NCBI RefSeq assembly: GCF_004295485.1
Contig: NZ_CP036164.1
Coordinates: 930,001-994,000, forward strand
Source: Janibacter limosus
Lineage (GTDB): Bacteria > Actinomycetota > Actinomycetes > Actinomycetales > Dermatophilaceae
Length of the DNA: 64,000 bases
Direction of reading: 5' to 3'
Positions 45,140 through 55,874 of the stretch are shown here, piece after piece (the first letter of the stretch is position 1; every line of letters begins with the position of its first letter). The position numbers and the translations under genes were made by a program. Below the pieces are notes generated by a model that saw only the letters and a list, made by a program, of their open reading frames with translations, had not been told where the DNA came from and searched no databases.

Positions 45140-46828
45140 ATGACCTCTGACGCCACACCTCCCACCGCCGTGCCCGGACCCGGCCGACGCACTGTCGTCC
45201 GTGGTGCTGCGGTGGGTGCCGTTGTCGCCACGGCGACGGCGGCCCCCTTCGCCCCAGCCCGTGCCGACGTCACCACGACCACCGGGTTCCTCCATGGAGT
45301 CGCCTCCGGTGACCCATTGCCCACCGCGGTCGTCCTGTGGACGCGGGTCACGCCCAGCGCCGAAGCCACCCCGGGATCGGGGAAGGGGGCGCGTGTCGCC
45401 GTGGACTGGGAGGTCGCCAAGGACGCGAGCTTCGCCACGATCGTGCGCAAGGGCCGGGTGTCGACGGGCACCGAACGCGACCACACGGTCAAGGTCGACG
45501 CCACCGGCCTGGTGCCGGGGACGCGCTACGCCTACCGGTTCCGCAGCGGTGGCAAGGTCTCACAGACCGGCTGGACCAAGACCGCGCCGGCTCCCTCGTC
45601 GACCCCTCCCAAACTCCGCCTCGGAGTGGTGTCCTGCTCCAACTGGGAGGCCGGGTACTTCGCGGCCTACCGCCACCTGGCCAGCCACGCGGGTCTCGAC
45701 GCGGTCCTGCACATGGGCGACTACCTCTACGAGTACCCGACGGGGGAGTACGGGGCGGCCGATGGCGCCGTGCGCGTCAGCCAGCCGGCCCACGAGATCG
45801 TCACCCTCGCGGACTACCGGATCCGGCACGGCCACTACAAGACCGACCCGGACCTGCAAGGGCTCCACGCCGCGGCGCCATGGATCACCACCTGGGACGA
45901 CCACGAGAGCGCCAACGACGCGTGGCTCAATGGCGCGGAGAACCACGACTCGTTGACCGAAGGGCGCTGGCGCGACCGAGCCGCTGCCTCTCGGCGTGCC
46001 TATGACGAGTGGATGCCGATCCGACTGTCCGGGACCTCGGCCATCGGGGACGGCAACCAGATCTACCGCCAGCTCTCGTTCGGAACCCTCGCCGACCTGC
46101 GGATGCTCGACCTGCGCAGCTACCGGAGCGAGCAGGCCCCCGAGACGGCGCTCGGACAGGTGGGCGACGCCGACCGCACGATCACCGGCACGGAGCAGAT
46201 GACCTGGCTCAAGTCCTCGTTGAGCGAGTCCGCCGCCACATGGAAGCTCGTTGGCAACCCGGTGATGATCTCGCCGGTGACCTTCGCTGCGGTGGACGTC
46301 GAGGCCGGGCAGGCACTGCACGAGATGGGTGGGCTGCTGCCTCCGGAGGGCATCCCCTACAACGTCGACCAGTGGGACGGGTACACGGCCGACCGTCGTG
46401 AGCTCATCGACCACCTGGCCGACCACGCGATCGACAACACCGTCTTCATCACCGGCGACATCCACTCCGCCTGGGCGTGCGACGTACCCAAGAATGTCGG
46501 CACCTATCCCTTGAGCCGATCAGTGGCCGTCGAGTTTGTCGGGACCTCGGTGACGTCGAACAACCTCGACGACATCCTCAAGGTGGCGCCGCGGACGGTG
46601 TCGCTGAGCGTCGAGGCCGCCATCCGCACCGCCAACCTGCACGTGCGCTACCTCGACTTCGACCGGCACGGCTACAGCGTGCTCACCCTCACCCCGGCGC
46701 GGGCGCAGATGGACTGGTACGTCCTCGCCGACCGCACCGACCCGGACTCCGCCGCTCGGTGGAGCGCGGGCTTCGAGACCCTGCCCGGCACGCAGCGCAC
46801 CCGCCGCGTCTGGTACCCCGCCAGCTGA
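45140..46828 (+). CDS. phoD: Tat-exported alkaline phosphatase D (PhoD)
   Basis: This 562-residue enzyme has a twin-arginine signal (G-R-R-T-V-V-R, about 16-22, then a hydrophobic run ending A-R-A). An N-terminal Ig-like PhoD_N domain has G-V-A-S-G-D-P and V-V-L-W-T-R-V-T-P. The catalytic domain has V-V-S-C-S-N-W-E-A-G-Y-F, M-G-D-Y-L-Y-E-Y, T-W-D-D-H-E-S-A-N-D-A-W and T-G-D-I-H-S-A-W, the metal site. It releases phosphate from mono- and diesters outside the cell. The start could also be ATG 45116. It precedes a second Tat-exported phosphatase. Confidence 0.95.
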   Translation: MTSDATPPTAVPGPGRRTVVRGAAVGAVVATATAAPFAPARADVTTTTGFLHGVASGDPLPTAVVLWTRVTPSAEATPGSGKGARVAVDWEVAKDASFATIVRKGRVSTGTERDHTVKVDATGLVPGTRYAYRFRSGGKVSQTGWTKTAPAPSSTPPKLRLGVVSCSNWEAGYFAAYRHLASHAGLDAVLHMGDYLYEYPTGEYGAADGAVRVSQPAHEIVTLADYRIRHGHYKTDPDLQGLHAAAPWITTWDDHESANDAWLNGAENHDSLTEGRWRDRAAASRRAYDEWMPIRLSGTSAIGDGNQIYRQLSFGTLADLRMLDLRSYRSEQAPETALGQVGDADRTITGTEQMTWLKSSLSESAATWKLVGNPVMISPVTFAAVDVEAGQALHEMGGLLPPEGIPYNVDQWDGYTADRRELIDHLADHAIDNTVFITGDIHSAWACDVPKNVGTYPLSRSVAVEFVGTSVTSNNLDDILKVAPRTVSLSVEAAIRTANLHVRYLDFDRHGYSVLTLTPARAQMDWYVLADRTDPDSAARWSAGFETLPGTQRTRRVWYPAS

Positions 46829-46844
46829 CACCACCGGAGAGACG

Positions 46845-48104
46845 ATGACCGACCTGACCCAGCCCTCCCGCCGGACCCTGCTGCGCTTCGCCGCGGCCGG
46901 CGGCACGAGCGTGGCGATCTCGGGGGTGCTCGGTGCCCCCTGGGCGTCCGCGGCGCCCCGCAAGAGCTCGCGCCGCGTCTACGTGCTCGTCACCGACGGC
47001 CTGCGCCCCGACGAGATCACCGCCGACTGCACCCCCCACCTCCACGCCCTACGCAGCGGTGGCACCTGGTACCCCAATGCCCGGTCGCTGCCGATCATGG
47101 AGACCATCCCCAACCACGTGATGATGATGACCGGCGTGCGGCCCGACCGCAGCGGCGTGCCGGCCAACAAGATCTACGACCGTGGCCTCGGCGAGGTCCG
47201 CGACATGGACCAGCCGAGCGACATCAAGGTGCCGACCGTCATCGAGCGCCTCAACGCTCGGGGCCTCACGACCGGCACCGTGCTGTCGAAGGACTACCTC
47301 TACGGGATCTTCGGCGACCGGGCCACCTACCGGTGGGAGCCCAAGCCGCTCATGCCGATCACCGACCACGCGCCCGACGGCTACACCTACGACGCCCTGG
47401 TCAAGATGGTCGACGAGGCCGACCCGCACCTGGTCTTCGCCAACTTCGGCGACATCGACCGCGTCGGTCACGCCGACCTCGGCGGCACCATCAACCTGCC
47501 GGCGATGCGGTACGCCGCGCTGGCCAACACCGACCGCCTCGTCGGCAACTTCGTCGAGCACCTCAAGGCGAAGGGGGTGTGGGAGCAGTCGGTCGTCATC
47601 GTCCTCGCCGACCACTCGATGGACTGGTCGATGACCCATCGGGTCATCTCCCTCGGCGCACCGATATGGTTCGACACCACCCTGCGGGACAAGGTCGAGA
47701 TCGCGCAGAACGGGGGCGCCGACAGCTTCTACTGGACCGGTCCGGCGGGGGAGAAGGCCGCCGGCATCGCCCGGCTGCGCGAGGTCGTGCTGCGCCAGCC
47801 GGGGGTGCTGTCGGTCCACACGCCGGCCCAGCTGCGGCTGAGCCCGGTGGCCGGTGACCTCATCGCCTACTGCAAGCAGGGCTGGCGCTTCTCCGACCCG
47901 ACGATCTTCGACAACCCGATCCCCGGCAACCACGGCCACCCGGTCACGGCGCCCATCCCCTTCGTCGTCGCAGGAGGCTCCTCGCTCGTGCGGCCCGGCA
48001 CCCGGACCGCGACCGCGCACACCGTCGACGTGGCGGCGACCGTCGGTGCGGTCTTCGGCCTGCCGTCCCTGCCCGGCGGCTACGACGGGGTCTCCCGCCT
48101 CTGA
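46845..48104 (+). CDS. Tat-exported alkaline-phosphatase-superfamily phosphodiesterase
   Basis: This 419-residue protein begins with a Tat signal ([13 protein letters not shown], ending W-A-S-A about residue 36). [11 protein letters not shown] provides the first metal Asp, M-E-T-I-P-N-H the nucleophilic Thr, and [16 protein letters not shown] and G-N-H-G-H the remaining ligands. This is the type I phosphodiesterase/nucleotide pyrophosphatase pattern. It follows phoD by 16 bases, so both likely serve phosphate scavenging. The substrate may be nucleotides or other diesters. Confidence 0.92.
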   Translation: MTDLTQPSRRTLLRFAAAGGTSVAISGVLGAPWASAAPRKSSRRVYVLVTDGLRPDEITADCTPHLHALRSGGTWYPNARSLPIMETIPNHVMMMTGVRPDRSGVPANKIYDRGLGEVRDMDQPSDIKVPTVIERLNARGLTTGTVLSKDYLYGIFGDRATYRWEPKPLMPITDHAPDGYTYDALVKMVDEADPHLVFANFGDIDRVGHADLGGTINLPAMRYAALANTDRLVGNFVEHLKAKGVWEQSVVIVLADHSMDWSMTHRVISLGAPIWFDTTLRDKVEIAQNGGADSFYWTGPAGEKAAGIARLREVVLRQPGVLSVHTPAQLRLSPVAGDLIAYCKQGWRFSDPTIFDNPIPGNHGHPVTAPIPFVVAGGSSLVRPGTRTATAHTVDVAATVGAVFGLPSLPGGYDGVSRL

Positions 48105-48189
48105 CCCGCGCCGTGTGCCGGCCCGGCCCCTCGTCCGTGGGAGGATGGGGGGCCGAGCCCTGTCCCGTCGATCCCGAGGTCCGTCACCC

Positions 48190-50046
<1,857 letters not shown>

Positions 50047-50069
50047 CCCACCCGGCGTAGCGTGGCCCC

Positions 50070-50888
50070 ATGGCGCAGTACATGGAGGCCGCGCTCCCGG
50101 GGCGGCTCGCTCCCTTCGTGGAGTCGCTGGTCGGCTACCGGATCACGGGAGCCCGGCCGGGGACGCACATCGGGATGCCCTCGGACACGCTCACGCTCGT
50201 CGTCTCCCTCGACGACCCGCTCGACCTCGTCGGGGCCGACGGTCGCGAGGGGCGGTACGACGCCATGGTCGCTGGGCTGCACGCCGGTCCGGCGTTGATC
50301 CGCCACGACGGCAGCCAGCACGGGGTCCAGCTCGACCTCACCCCGGCCGGTGCCGCCCTGCTCCTCGGTGGGCCCGCGGGTGAGCTGGCCGGTACCAGCG
50401 TCGACCTCGACCTGCTCATCGGGCCGGCCGCCCGGCAGCTGCACGAGCGGCTCTCCGAGAGCGAAGGGTGGGAGTCCCGATTCGCGCTCGTCGTCCAGGC
50501 GCTCTTCGCCGATCGCGACGCGACGTGGCAGCCACGACCCGAGGTGGGGCACGCGTGGCGCCTGCTGCGCCGCAGCCGTGGCCGGGCGCCGATCCATGCG
50601 ATCGCCGCCGAGGTCGGCTGGTCCACCCGGCACCTGGGCACGCAGTTCCGCCACGAGTTCGGCCAGTCGCCGAAGACGACCGCCCGGGTGATGCGGTTCC
50701 AGGAGAGCCGACGGCTGATCGGGCAGGGCCGGCCCCTCGCCGAGGTGGCGGCGGCCTGCGGGTTCGTGGACCAGAGCCACCTCAACCGCGACTGGCTGGA
50801 CCTCGCCGGGACCTCGCCCACCCGGTGGCTGCGCGAAGACGAGATCGCATTCGTCCAAGACACCACGGGTGCGGCAGCGCCATCCTGA
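50070..50888 (+). CDS. AraC-family transcriptional regulator
   Basis: This 272-residue regulator has an N-terminal cupin-like ligand domain (about 1-150). The C-terminal double helix-turn-helix (about 175-265) shows I-A-A-E-V-G-W-S-T-R-H-L and V-A-A-A-C-G-F-V-D-Q-S-H-L-N-R-D-W, the AraC signature. ATG 50070 starts it. The VOC gene begins 4 bases after its stop and is a likely partner or target. Confidence 0.93.
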   Translation: MAQYMEAALPGRLAPFVESLVGYRITGARPGTHIGMPSDTLTLVVSLDDPLDLVGADGREGRYDAMVAGLHAGPALIRHDGSQHGVQLDLTPAGAALLLGGPAGELAGTSVDLDLLIGPAARQLHERLSESEGWESRFALVVQALFADRDATWQPRPEVGHAWRLLRRSRGRAPIHAIAAEVGWSTRHLGTQFRHEFGQSPKTTARVMRFQESRRLIGQGRPLAEVAAACGFVDQSHLNRDWLDLAGTSPTRWLREDEIAFVQDTTGAAAPS

Positions 50889-50892
50889 GGTC

Positions 50893-51300
50893 ATGGACAC
50901 CACGGCCGAGACCGGCACCCGCACCGACCACGACATCTGGAGCGGCATCACCGCCGCCGACCCGCTCGCCCTGCGGGCCTGGCTGCTCACCCTCGGGTTC
51001 ACCGAGGGGATCCTCGTAGAGGGCGACGGTGGGATCGTGCAGCACAGCGAGATGCTCTGGCCCGAGGGCGGCCGGGTGATGATCTCCAGCGCGCGCCCGG
51101 ACGACCCGCACTTCACGATGCCCGTCGGCGGCGCGATGCTCTACGTCGTCACCGACGAGCCGGACGCCGTGCACGCCCGCGCCGAGGCCGCGGGCGCCAC
51201 CTTCACCCGGCCGATGGAGGACAGCGACTACGGCTCGCGCGGCTTCAGCATCCTCGACCCCGAGGGCAACTCGTGGAGCTTCGGCACCTACGCCGGGTAG
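50893..51300 (+). CDS. VOC-family glyoxalase-like protein
   Basis: This 135-residue protein has the paired beta-alpha-beta modules of the VOC fold: D-P-L-A-L-R-A-W-L-L-T-L-G-F (about 23-36), V-M-I-S-S-A-R-P and the C-terminal G-S-R-G-F-S-I-L-D-P-E-G-N-S-W-S-F-G-T-Y. The final D-P-E-G-N is the common metal-proximal stretch. The reaction is unknown. It starts 4 bases after the AraC regulator, so the two form one unit. Confidence 0.92.
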   Translation: MDTTAETGTRTDHDIWSGITAADPLALRAWLLTLGFTEGILVEGDGGIVQHSEMLWPEGGRVMISSARPDDPHFTMPVGGAMLYVVTDEPDAVHARAEAAGATFTRPMEDSDYGSRGFSILDPEGNSWSFGTYAG

Positions 51301-51375
51301 TCGGGTCGTCCGCGTGACGCAACCGACGTCGTGCGGGCTTCCGGCGCAAGGGCGCCCGAGCCTAGGGTTCGACCC

Positions 51376-51849
51376 ATGGCCCAGCAGACCTTCGACCTCT
51401 ACCAGCGCATCGCCAAGCTCCCGGCGGGCAAGCGCATCTTCTCCCTCCTCTACAGCGTCAAGGCGCCGTACTTCGCGACCGTGCGTCCCGTCGTGCGCGA
51501 GGTGCGCCCCAACTACGCCGAGCTGTCGATCCGCAACCGCAAGCGGGTGCACAACCACATCGGGACCCTGCACGCGATCGCGGTGTGCAACGGGCTGGAG
51601 GCCGCCATGGGCCTGGTCGCCGAGGCGACCTGCCCGGCCGACAAGCGCTGGCTGCCACGCGGCCTGCAGGTGAGCTACCTGGCGAAGTCCACGACCGACC
51701 TGCTCTGCATCGCCGAGACCGACCCCGCCCAGTGGGCGGCGACCCCCGGTGACGTCGACATCAAGGTCAAGGCCGTGCGCACCGACGGCGTGGTCGTCGT
51801 CGAGGGCGTCATCCCGGTCTACGTCACGGAGAAGCCCACGAGGTCCTGA
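51376..51849 (+). CDS. DUF4442 hotdog-fold protein
   Basis: This 157-residue protein has K-A-P-Y-F-A-T-V-R-P, H-N-H-I-G-T-L-H-A-I-A-V-C-N and a K-A-V-R-T-D-G segment, the DUF4442 form of the hotdog thioesterase fold. H-N-H-I-G-T-L-H is at the usual acyl-CoA pocket. A thioesterase-like role is inferred from the fold. ATG 51376 begins it. Its stop is 1 base from the stop of the convergent phosphatase gene. Confidence 0.88.
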   Translation: MAQQTFDLYQRIAKLPAGKRIFSLLYSVKAPYFATVRPVVREVRPNYAELSIRNRKRVHNHIGTLHAIAVCNGLEAAMGLVAEATCPADKRWLPRGLQVSYLAKSTTDLLCIAETDPAQWAATPGDVDIKVKAVRTDGVVVVEGVIPVYVTEKPTRS

Positions 51850-51850
51850 C

Positions 51851-52624
51851 TCAGACCGTCAGGCGCACCCGGAGGGCCTCGACGTCGGCGTCGGTCCAGC
51901 CGCTGGCCCTCAGCCACCCGACCGCGCCGCCGTATCCCTCGTCGAGATGGGTGAGCACCGCCTCCATCGACTCGGCGCGGGGTAGCTGCTCCTCGAGGCT
52001 GTGCGTCGGCAGGGAGCGGTTGTAGGGCTCGACCCGGATGAGCCGGTCGATGATCTGCTCCAGGCGCTCGGCCGTGCGCACGTAGTCGGCGATGATCTCC
52101 TCCTCCGGGACCCCGGCGACGGACAGGGCCATCCCGACCACGGTCCCGGTCCGGTCCTTGCCGGCGGCGCAGTGGACGACGGCACCGCCTGCGCTGTCGC
52201 GCACCGCGGCCAGGGCCGCAGCGACCGAGTCCGGCCGCTTGGTGAGGTAGCCGGTGTAGTGGCGTCCCCAGAAGTCGCCATCGCGCGGAGTCGACTCATC
52301 CCGTCCCCAGCGCACCGCGAGGGCCTCCTCGACAGTCCGGTCAGGGTCCTGGTCCTCGGCGAGCAGGCTGAAGTGGTGGTGCGTCAGGGGAGTGGCCCGC
52401 AGCGGGCCCTCCCCGGTGATCTCGTACTCGACATTGCTGCGCAGGTCGACCACGTCGGTCACGCCGACCTCGTCGACGAGGCGACGGACGTCCCCTTCGC
52501 TCAGGTCCTGCAGGTTGTCGCTGCGGATCAGCCGCCCCTCCCGGGTCAGCCGCCCGTCGCGGGTGGGCAGCCCACCGAGGTCACGCATGTTGACGACGCC
52601 GTCGAGCTCGATCCATCGGGTCAT
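51851..52624 (-). CDS. Tyrosine-protein phosphatase (PtpB-like)
   Basis: This 257-residue enzyme has the C-x5-R loop H-C-A-A-G-K-D-R-T-G (151-160, nucleophile Cys152 and Arg158), in the form seen in the actinobacterial PtpB/Y_phosphatase3 family, including Mycobacterium PtpB. N-M-R-D-L-G-G (12-18) is the family N-terminal motif, and R-S-D-N-L binds phosphate. No signal peptide is present. It is monocistronic, facing hemW with 36 bases between the starts. Confidence 0.93.
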   Translation of the reverse strand: MTRWIELDGVVNMRDLGGLPTRDGRLTREGRLIRSDNLQDLSEGDVRRLVDEVGVTDVVDLRSNVEYEITGEGPLRATPLTHHHFSLLAEDQDPDRTVEEALAVRWGRDESTPRDGDFWGRHYTGYLTKRPDSVAAALAAVRDSAGGAVVHCAAGKDRTGTVVGMALSVAGVPEEEIIADYVRTAERLEQIIDRLIRVEPYNRSLPTHSLEEQLPRAESMEAVLTHLDEGYGGAVGWLRASGWTDADVEALRVRLTV

Positions 52625-52660
52625 GAGCCCACCGTAGTCACCGGGTGGGAGGATGGCCGC

Positions 52661-53845
52661 GTGCGTCCCCCCTTCGGCATCTACCTCCACGTGCCCTTCT
52701 GCACGGTCCGTTGCGGGTACTGCGACTTCAACACCTACACCGCCACCGAGCTCGGCCCCGTCGGAGGGGCGAAGGGAGCGAGCGTCGCCACCTTCGTCGA
52801 CGCCGCGATCCTCGAGCTGGACCTCGCCGCCGCCACGCTGCCGGACGCGCCACCGGTGTCGACGCTCTTCGTCGGCGGTGGCACGCCGACGCTGCTGCCG
52901 CCGCAGGACCTCGTGCGCTTCCTCGACGCGGTGCGCGAGCGCTGGGGGCTGGCTGACGACGTCGAGGTGACCACCGAGGCCAACCCGGACAGCGTGACCG
53001 AGGAGTCCCTGAGGGTGCTCGCGGAGGGTGGGTTCACCCGGGTGAGCATCGGCATGCAGTCGGCCGTGCCCGAGGTGCTCGCCACGCTCGACCGCACGCA
53101 CGACCCGGCCAATGTCTCTCGTGCCCTGTCCGCCGCCCGCGCCGCCGGTCTCGCCGTGAGCCTCGACCTCATCTACGGCACGCCGGGGGAGAGCCTGGAC
53201 CAGTGGCGCACCTCGCTGGAGACGGCCATCGCGCTGGCGCCCGACCACCTGTCGGCCTATGCCCTCACCGTCGAGGAGGGCACCAAGATGGCCGTCCGCG
53301 TGCGCCGTGGCGAGCTGCCGATGCCGACCGGTGACGACGAGGCCGACAAGTACGAGCTGGCCGACGAGCTGCTCGCGGACGCTGGGTACGACTGGTACGA
53401 GATCAGCAACTGGGCGCGTACCGATGCCGATCGCTGCCGGCACAACGAGGCGTATTGGCGCAGCCACGACTGGTGGGGCGTCGGGCCGGGTGCGCACAGC
53501 CACGTCGACGGCGCACGGTGGTGGAACCTCAAGCACCCGGCGACCTGGGCCAAGGGCCTCGCCGAGGACCACCCCGAGGCCGAGCGAGAGGACCTGACGC
53601 CCGAGCAGCGAGCCGACGAGGCGATCCTGCTGGGGGTCCGTCTGCGTGAGGGCCTGCCGACCGATCGCCTTGCGGCGCAGGGGCGAAGGGCGGTCGCCGG
53701 GCTCGTCGCGGACGGTCTCGTCGACGGTCGCGCGGCCATCGCCGGTCGAGTCGTCCTGACCCGTCGTGGTCGCCTCCTCGCGGACACGGTCGTCCACCAG
53801 CTCATCGCCGGTGAGCCGGACCCCGTGGTGGTCAGCGGTGCCTGA
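52661..53845 (+). CDS. hemW: Radical SAM heme chaperone HemW
   Basis: This 394-residue protein has the radical SAM cluster motif C-T-V-R-C-G-Y-C (Cys14, Cys18, Cys21) after Y-L-H-V-P-F. G-G-G-T-P-T, T-T-E-A-N-P and the HemW C-terminal domain (W-W-G-V-G-P-G-A-H-S) follow. It is a heme-handling relative of HemN, lacking HemN's extended N-terminus. GTG 52661 has GGGAGG 9 bases upstream. It lies downstream of lepA, the usual neighbour, with several accessory genes between. Confidence 0.95.
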   Translation: MRPPFGIYLHVPFCTVRCGYCDFNTYTATELGPVGGAKGASVATFVDAAILELDLAAATLPDAPPVSTLFVGGGTPTLLPPQDLVRFLDAVRERWGLADDVEVTTEANPDSVTEESLRVLAEGGFTRVSIGMQSAVPEVLATLDRTHDPANVSRALSAARAAGLAVSLDLIYGTPGESLDQWRTSLETAIALAPDHLSAYALTVEEGTKMAVRVRRGELPMPTGDDEADKYELADELLADAGYDWYEISNWARTDADRCRHNEAYWRSHDWWGVGPGAHSHVDGARWWNLKHPATWAKGLAEDHPEAEREDLTPEQRADEAILLGVRLREGLPTDRLAAQGRRAVAGLVADGLVDGRAAIAGRVVLTRRGRLLADTVVHQLIAGEPDPVVVSGA

Positions 53846-54488
53846 CGTCCCGCAGATCCCCGACCTCATCGCCTTCTTCGACCTGCTGGGGGTCCTGGCC
53901 AACGGCCTGCTCGGTGGCGCCGTCGCCCGTCGCTACCAGCTCGACCCGGTGGGGTTCACCGTCCTGGCCATCATCTCGGCCCTGGGCGGTGGGGCGATCC
54001 GCGATGTGCTGCTCAATGTCCAACCGGTGGCACTGACCGACCTGCGCTATCTCACGGTCGCGCTCGTCGCCGCGGCCATCGCCTACCTCGTCCCGCTCGA
54101 GGGACGACGCTGGCGACAGACCTTCCCCTGGGTCGATGCCATCGCGCTGGGGACCTGGGCGGTCGTCGGCACGCAGAAGGCGCTCCTCAACGACATCCAC
54201 TGGCTGCCGGCGATCCTGCTGGGTGTGCTGACCGCCTGTGGCGGCGGCGTGGTGCGGGACATGATGCTCGGCAATGTCCCGGTCATCCTGCAACGCTCGG
54301 AGCTGTACGCGACGGCGGCCTTTGCCGGCGGCGCGACCCTGGTGCTGCTCCACCTGGCGACCACCGGTCCGCTGGCCTCGCTCGGCGGGGTCCTCGTCGG
54401 TGGCGCCGTCTGCCTCCTGGCCCGCAAGCACGGGTGGATGCTGCCGACCGAGCCCCGGTGGGCGACCAGCCGCGTCCACCGTCGGTGA
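53838..54488 (+). CDS. TRIC/UPF0126-family membrane channel
   Basis: This 216-residue protein has seven predicted helices in two repeats. Each repeat holds a glycine-rich motif: S-A-L-G-G-G-A-I-R-D and T-A-C-G-G-G-V-V-R-D, the duplicated G-G-G-x-x-R-D signature of bacterial TRIC (YadS/UPF0126) cation channels. GTG 53838 lies inside the last 8 bases of hemW, so it is translated with it. Monovalent cation transport is inferred from family. Confidence 0.92.
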   Translation: MPDVPQIPDLIAFFDLLGVLANGLLGGAVARRYQLDPVGFTVLAIISALGGGAIRDVLLNVQPVALTDLRYLTVALVAAAIAYLVPLEGRRWRQTFPWVDAIALGTWAVVGTQKALLNDIHWLPAILLGVLTACGGGVVRDMMLGNVPVILQRSELYATAAFAGGATLVLLHLATTGPLASLGGVLVGGAVCLLARKHGWMLPTEPRWATSRVHRR

Positions 54489-54547
54489 CTCGGTTGGTCA
54501 AGAGATGGCCTGTCGGTGTCATGAGTTTGGTAAGGAGGTATTGCCAG

Positions 54548-54613
54548 ATGCTGGGGGGGGATACTTTCTCTGGACTTGGCCGAGGGAGCCGGCCCAACAA
54601 GGGGGAAATATGA
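54548..54613 (+). CDS. 21-residue leader ORF coupled to the secreted-protein gene
   Basis: AAGGAGGT (54532-54539) is a perfect Shine-Dalgarno site 8 bases before ATG 54548. The ORF encodes 21 residues (M-L-G-G-D-T-F-S-G-L-G, then R-G-S-R-P-N-K-G-E-I) and its TGA overlaps the ATG of the secreted protein (ATGA). It includes a run of eight G (54553-54560). The peptide has no signal or known motif. It probably acts as a translational leader delivering ribosomes to the downstream start; a small bioactive product is also possible. No biochemical evidence is available. Confidence 0.5.
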   Translation: MLGGDTFSGLGRGSRPNKGEI

Positions 54614-55146
54614 AGCTGATATGGATGCGCGGTCTGGCGGGTGTCGCTATTGCGGCGGCCACGGTGCTGACGACAGCAGGTCCCAGCGTGGCGGGACCAC
54701 GAACTCCGGGAGATCCGTTTGAGGTGGTGCGCACCACGAGCAATCCCTTTGCAGTTTATGAGGGGACCACGAGGCGCGGGGACGCAGCGATCAGTTACCG
54801 CCTTGCGAAGTTGGCTACGGGGCTGAGGTCCCAGTCAGCGTGGAAACTGAAGGACACCAGCCAGGACGGGCGCTTGGTGCATGGGAGAATGACGACCATG
54901 GTTAATTCAGGTTGGTGCTACGCCCCGAAGTACACGTCGTGTAACCAAGAATACTACCCTTATGGTGGCGTCACTAAGACACAGGGGTGGGGAGGTTCCT
55001 ACCGGAGCAACTGGATGTTCATTCATCAGGGGGTTTCGACGACCGGAACGTTTGCTCGGCTGTCAGCGCGAATGTGCATCACCAAAGTTTGGCGACCCGA
55101 CTTTTGTGGTAGTGGGTACGCGATTTCTTCCGGCTGGCAGTACTGA
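54610..55146 (+). CDS. Secreted Cys-containing protein, function unknown
   Basis: This 178-residue protein has a Sec signal peptide (about 1-28, ending P-S-V-A). The mature part of about 150 residues is rich in Trp, Tyr, Gly, Ser and Thr, with four cysteines (103, 111, 156, 166), fitting two disulphides. It ends in Trp-Gln-Tyr. I do not recognise a domain. The region of about 54720-55146 is clearly lower in GC than its neighbours. It leads a coupled unit with an ABC transporter. This is the layout of secreted bacteriocin-like proteins such as lactococcin 972 with their transporters, but it lacks the family's sequence marks. Such a role is inference. Confidence 0.8.
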   Translation: MKLIWMRGLAGVAIAAATVLTTAGPSVAGPRTPGDPFEVVRTTSNPFAVYEGTTRRGDAAISYRLAKLATGLRSQSAWKLKDTSQDGRLVHGRMTTMVNSGWCYAPKYTSCNQEYYPYGGVTKTQGWGGSYRSNWMFIHQGVSTTGTFARLSARMCITKVWRPDFCGSGYAISSGWQY

Positions 55147-55151
55147 CGCAC

Positions 55152-55874
55152 GTGTCGGACAAGGTTGACTCGGAATCTGTCCGCCTGATCGCGTTCTCGG
55201 CCCGGCGCGGGCCGTTCCGCCTGTCGCGATTGGACATTCAGCTCAACGCGGAGCGCATTGCCCTCATCGGTGTCAACGGGTCAGGCAAGACGACTTTGTT
55301 GCGTTCGATGCTCGGGGTGCTGCGCCATTCCGGGACCCTCTTGGTCGGTGACGTATCCTCCGCGCACCTCCCGCCAGAACGGACAGGCTTCGTCCCGCAG
55401 GACGTGGACTTTCCGTTGCTGCTCACAGTTGAGGAGTGCGTCGGGATGGCCGCTGACCTGAAGGAAGTGCCAGCCGCCACGCGAGATCGATCCGTGACCG
55501 ACGCCTTGGCGGCCGTGGACCTTCTTGACGTGCGCGCCTCGCGCGCCGCACGGCTCAGCGGCGGACAGAAGCGTCGCCTAGCCTGCGCGCAGGCGCTCGT
55601 TCACGACCCGCAGATCGTGCTGATGGACGAGCCGACCGCGGGCTTGGACCCGATCCAACGCGATCGGCTGAGACGGATCCTTCAGGACCTGCCCCGTGAT
55701 CGGCTGGTACTCGTCACCTCGCACATCCTTGAAGACGTTGCAATGTGGGCCGAGCGCTTCCTCATCCTGAGTGAGGGCGAGATCATTCATGACCTGCAGC
55801 ACGACGAGTTGGGCGACCCGGATCAGCGGCTTTCGGCGCTGAACGACCTGCTCGCCTCGGTGCCATCGCGATGA
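55152..55874 (+). CDS. ABC transporter ATP-binding protein
   Basis: This 240-residue ATPase has Walker A G-V-N-G-S-G-K-T-T (40-48), Q-loop Gln83, signature L-S-G-G-Q-K-R-R (135-142), Walker B I-V-L-M-D-E-P (155-161) and His191. It is of the short CcmA/NatA-like type used by ABC-2 exporters. GTG 55152 is 5 bases after the secreted-protein stop, and its TGA overlaps the next ATG. It probably energises the membrane protein that follows. Confidence 0.93.
   Translation: MSDKVDSESVRLIAFSARRGPFRLSRLDIQLNAERIALIGVNGSGKTTLLRSMLGVLRHSGTLLVGDVSSAHLPPERTGFVPQDVDFPLLLTVEECVGMAADLKEVPAATRDRSVTDALAAVDLLDVRASRAARLSGGQKRRLACAQALVHDPQIVLMDEPTAGLDPIQRDRLRRILQDLPRDRLVLVTSHILEDVAMWAERFLILSEGEIIHDLQHDELGDPDQRLSALNDLLASVPSR

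Noticed and set aside
54610..55146. Assignment of the secreted protein to the lactococcin 972 family
   Set aside because: It is longer, and I do not see the family's Trp/His/Cys pattern; only the gene layout is similar.
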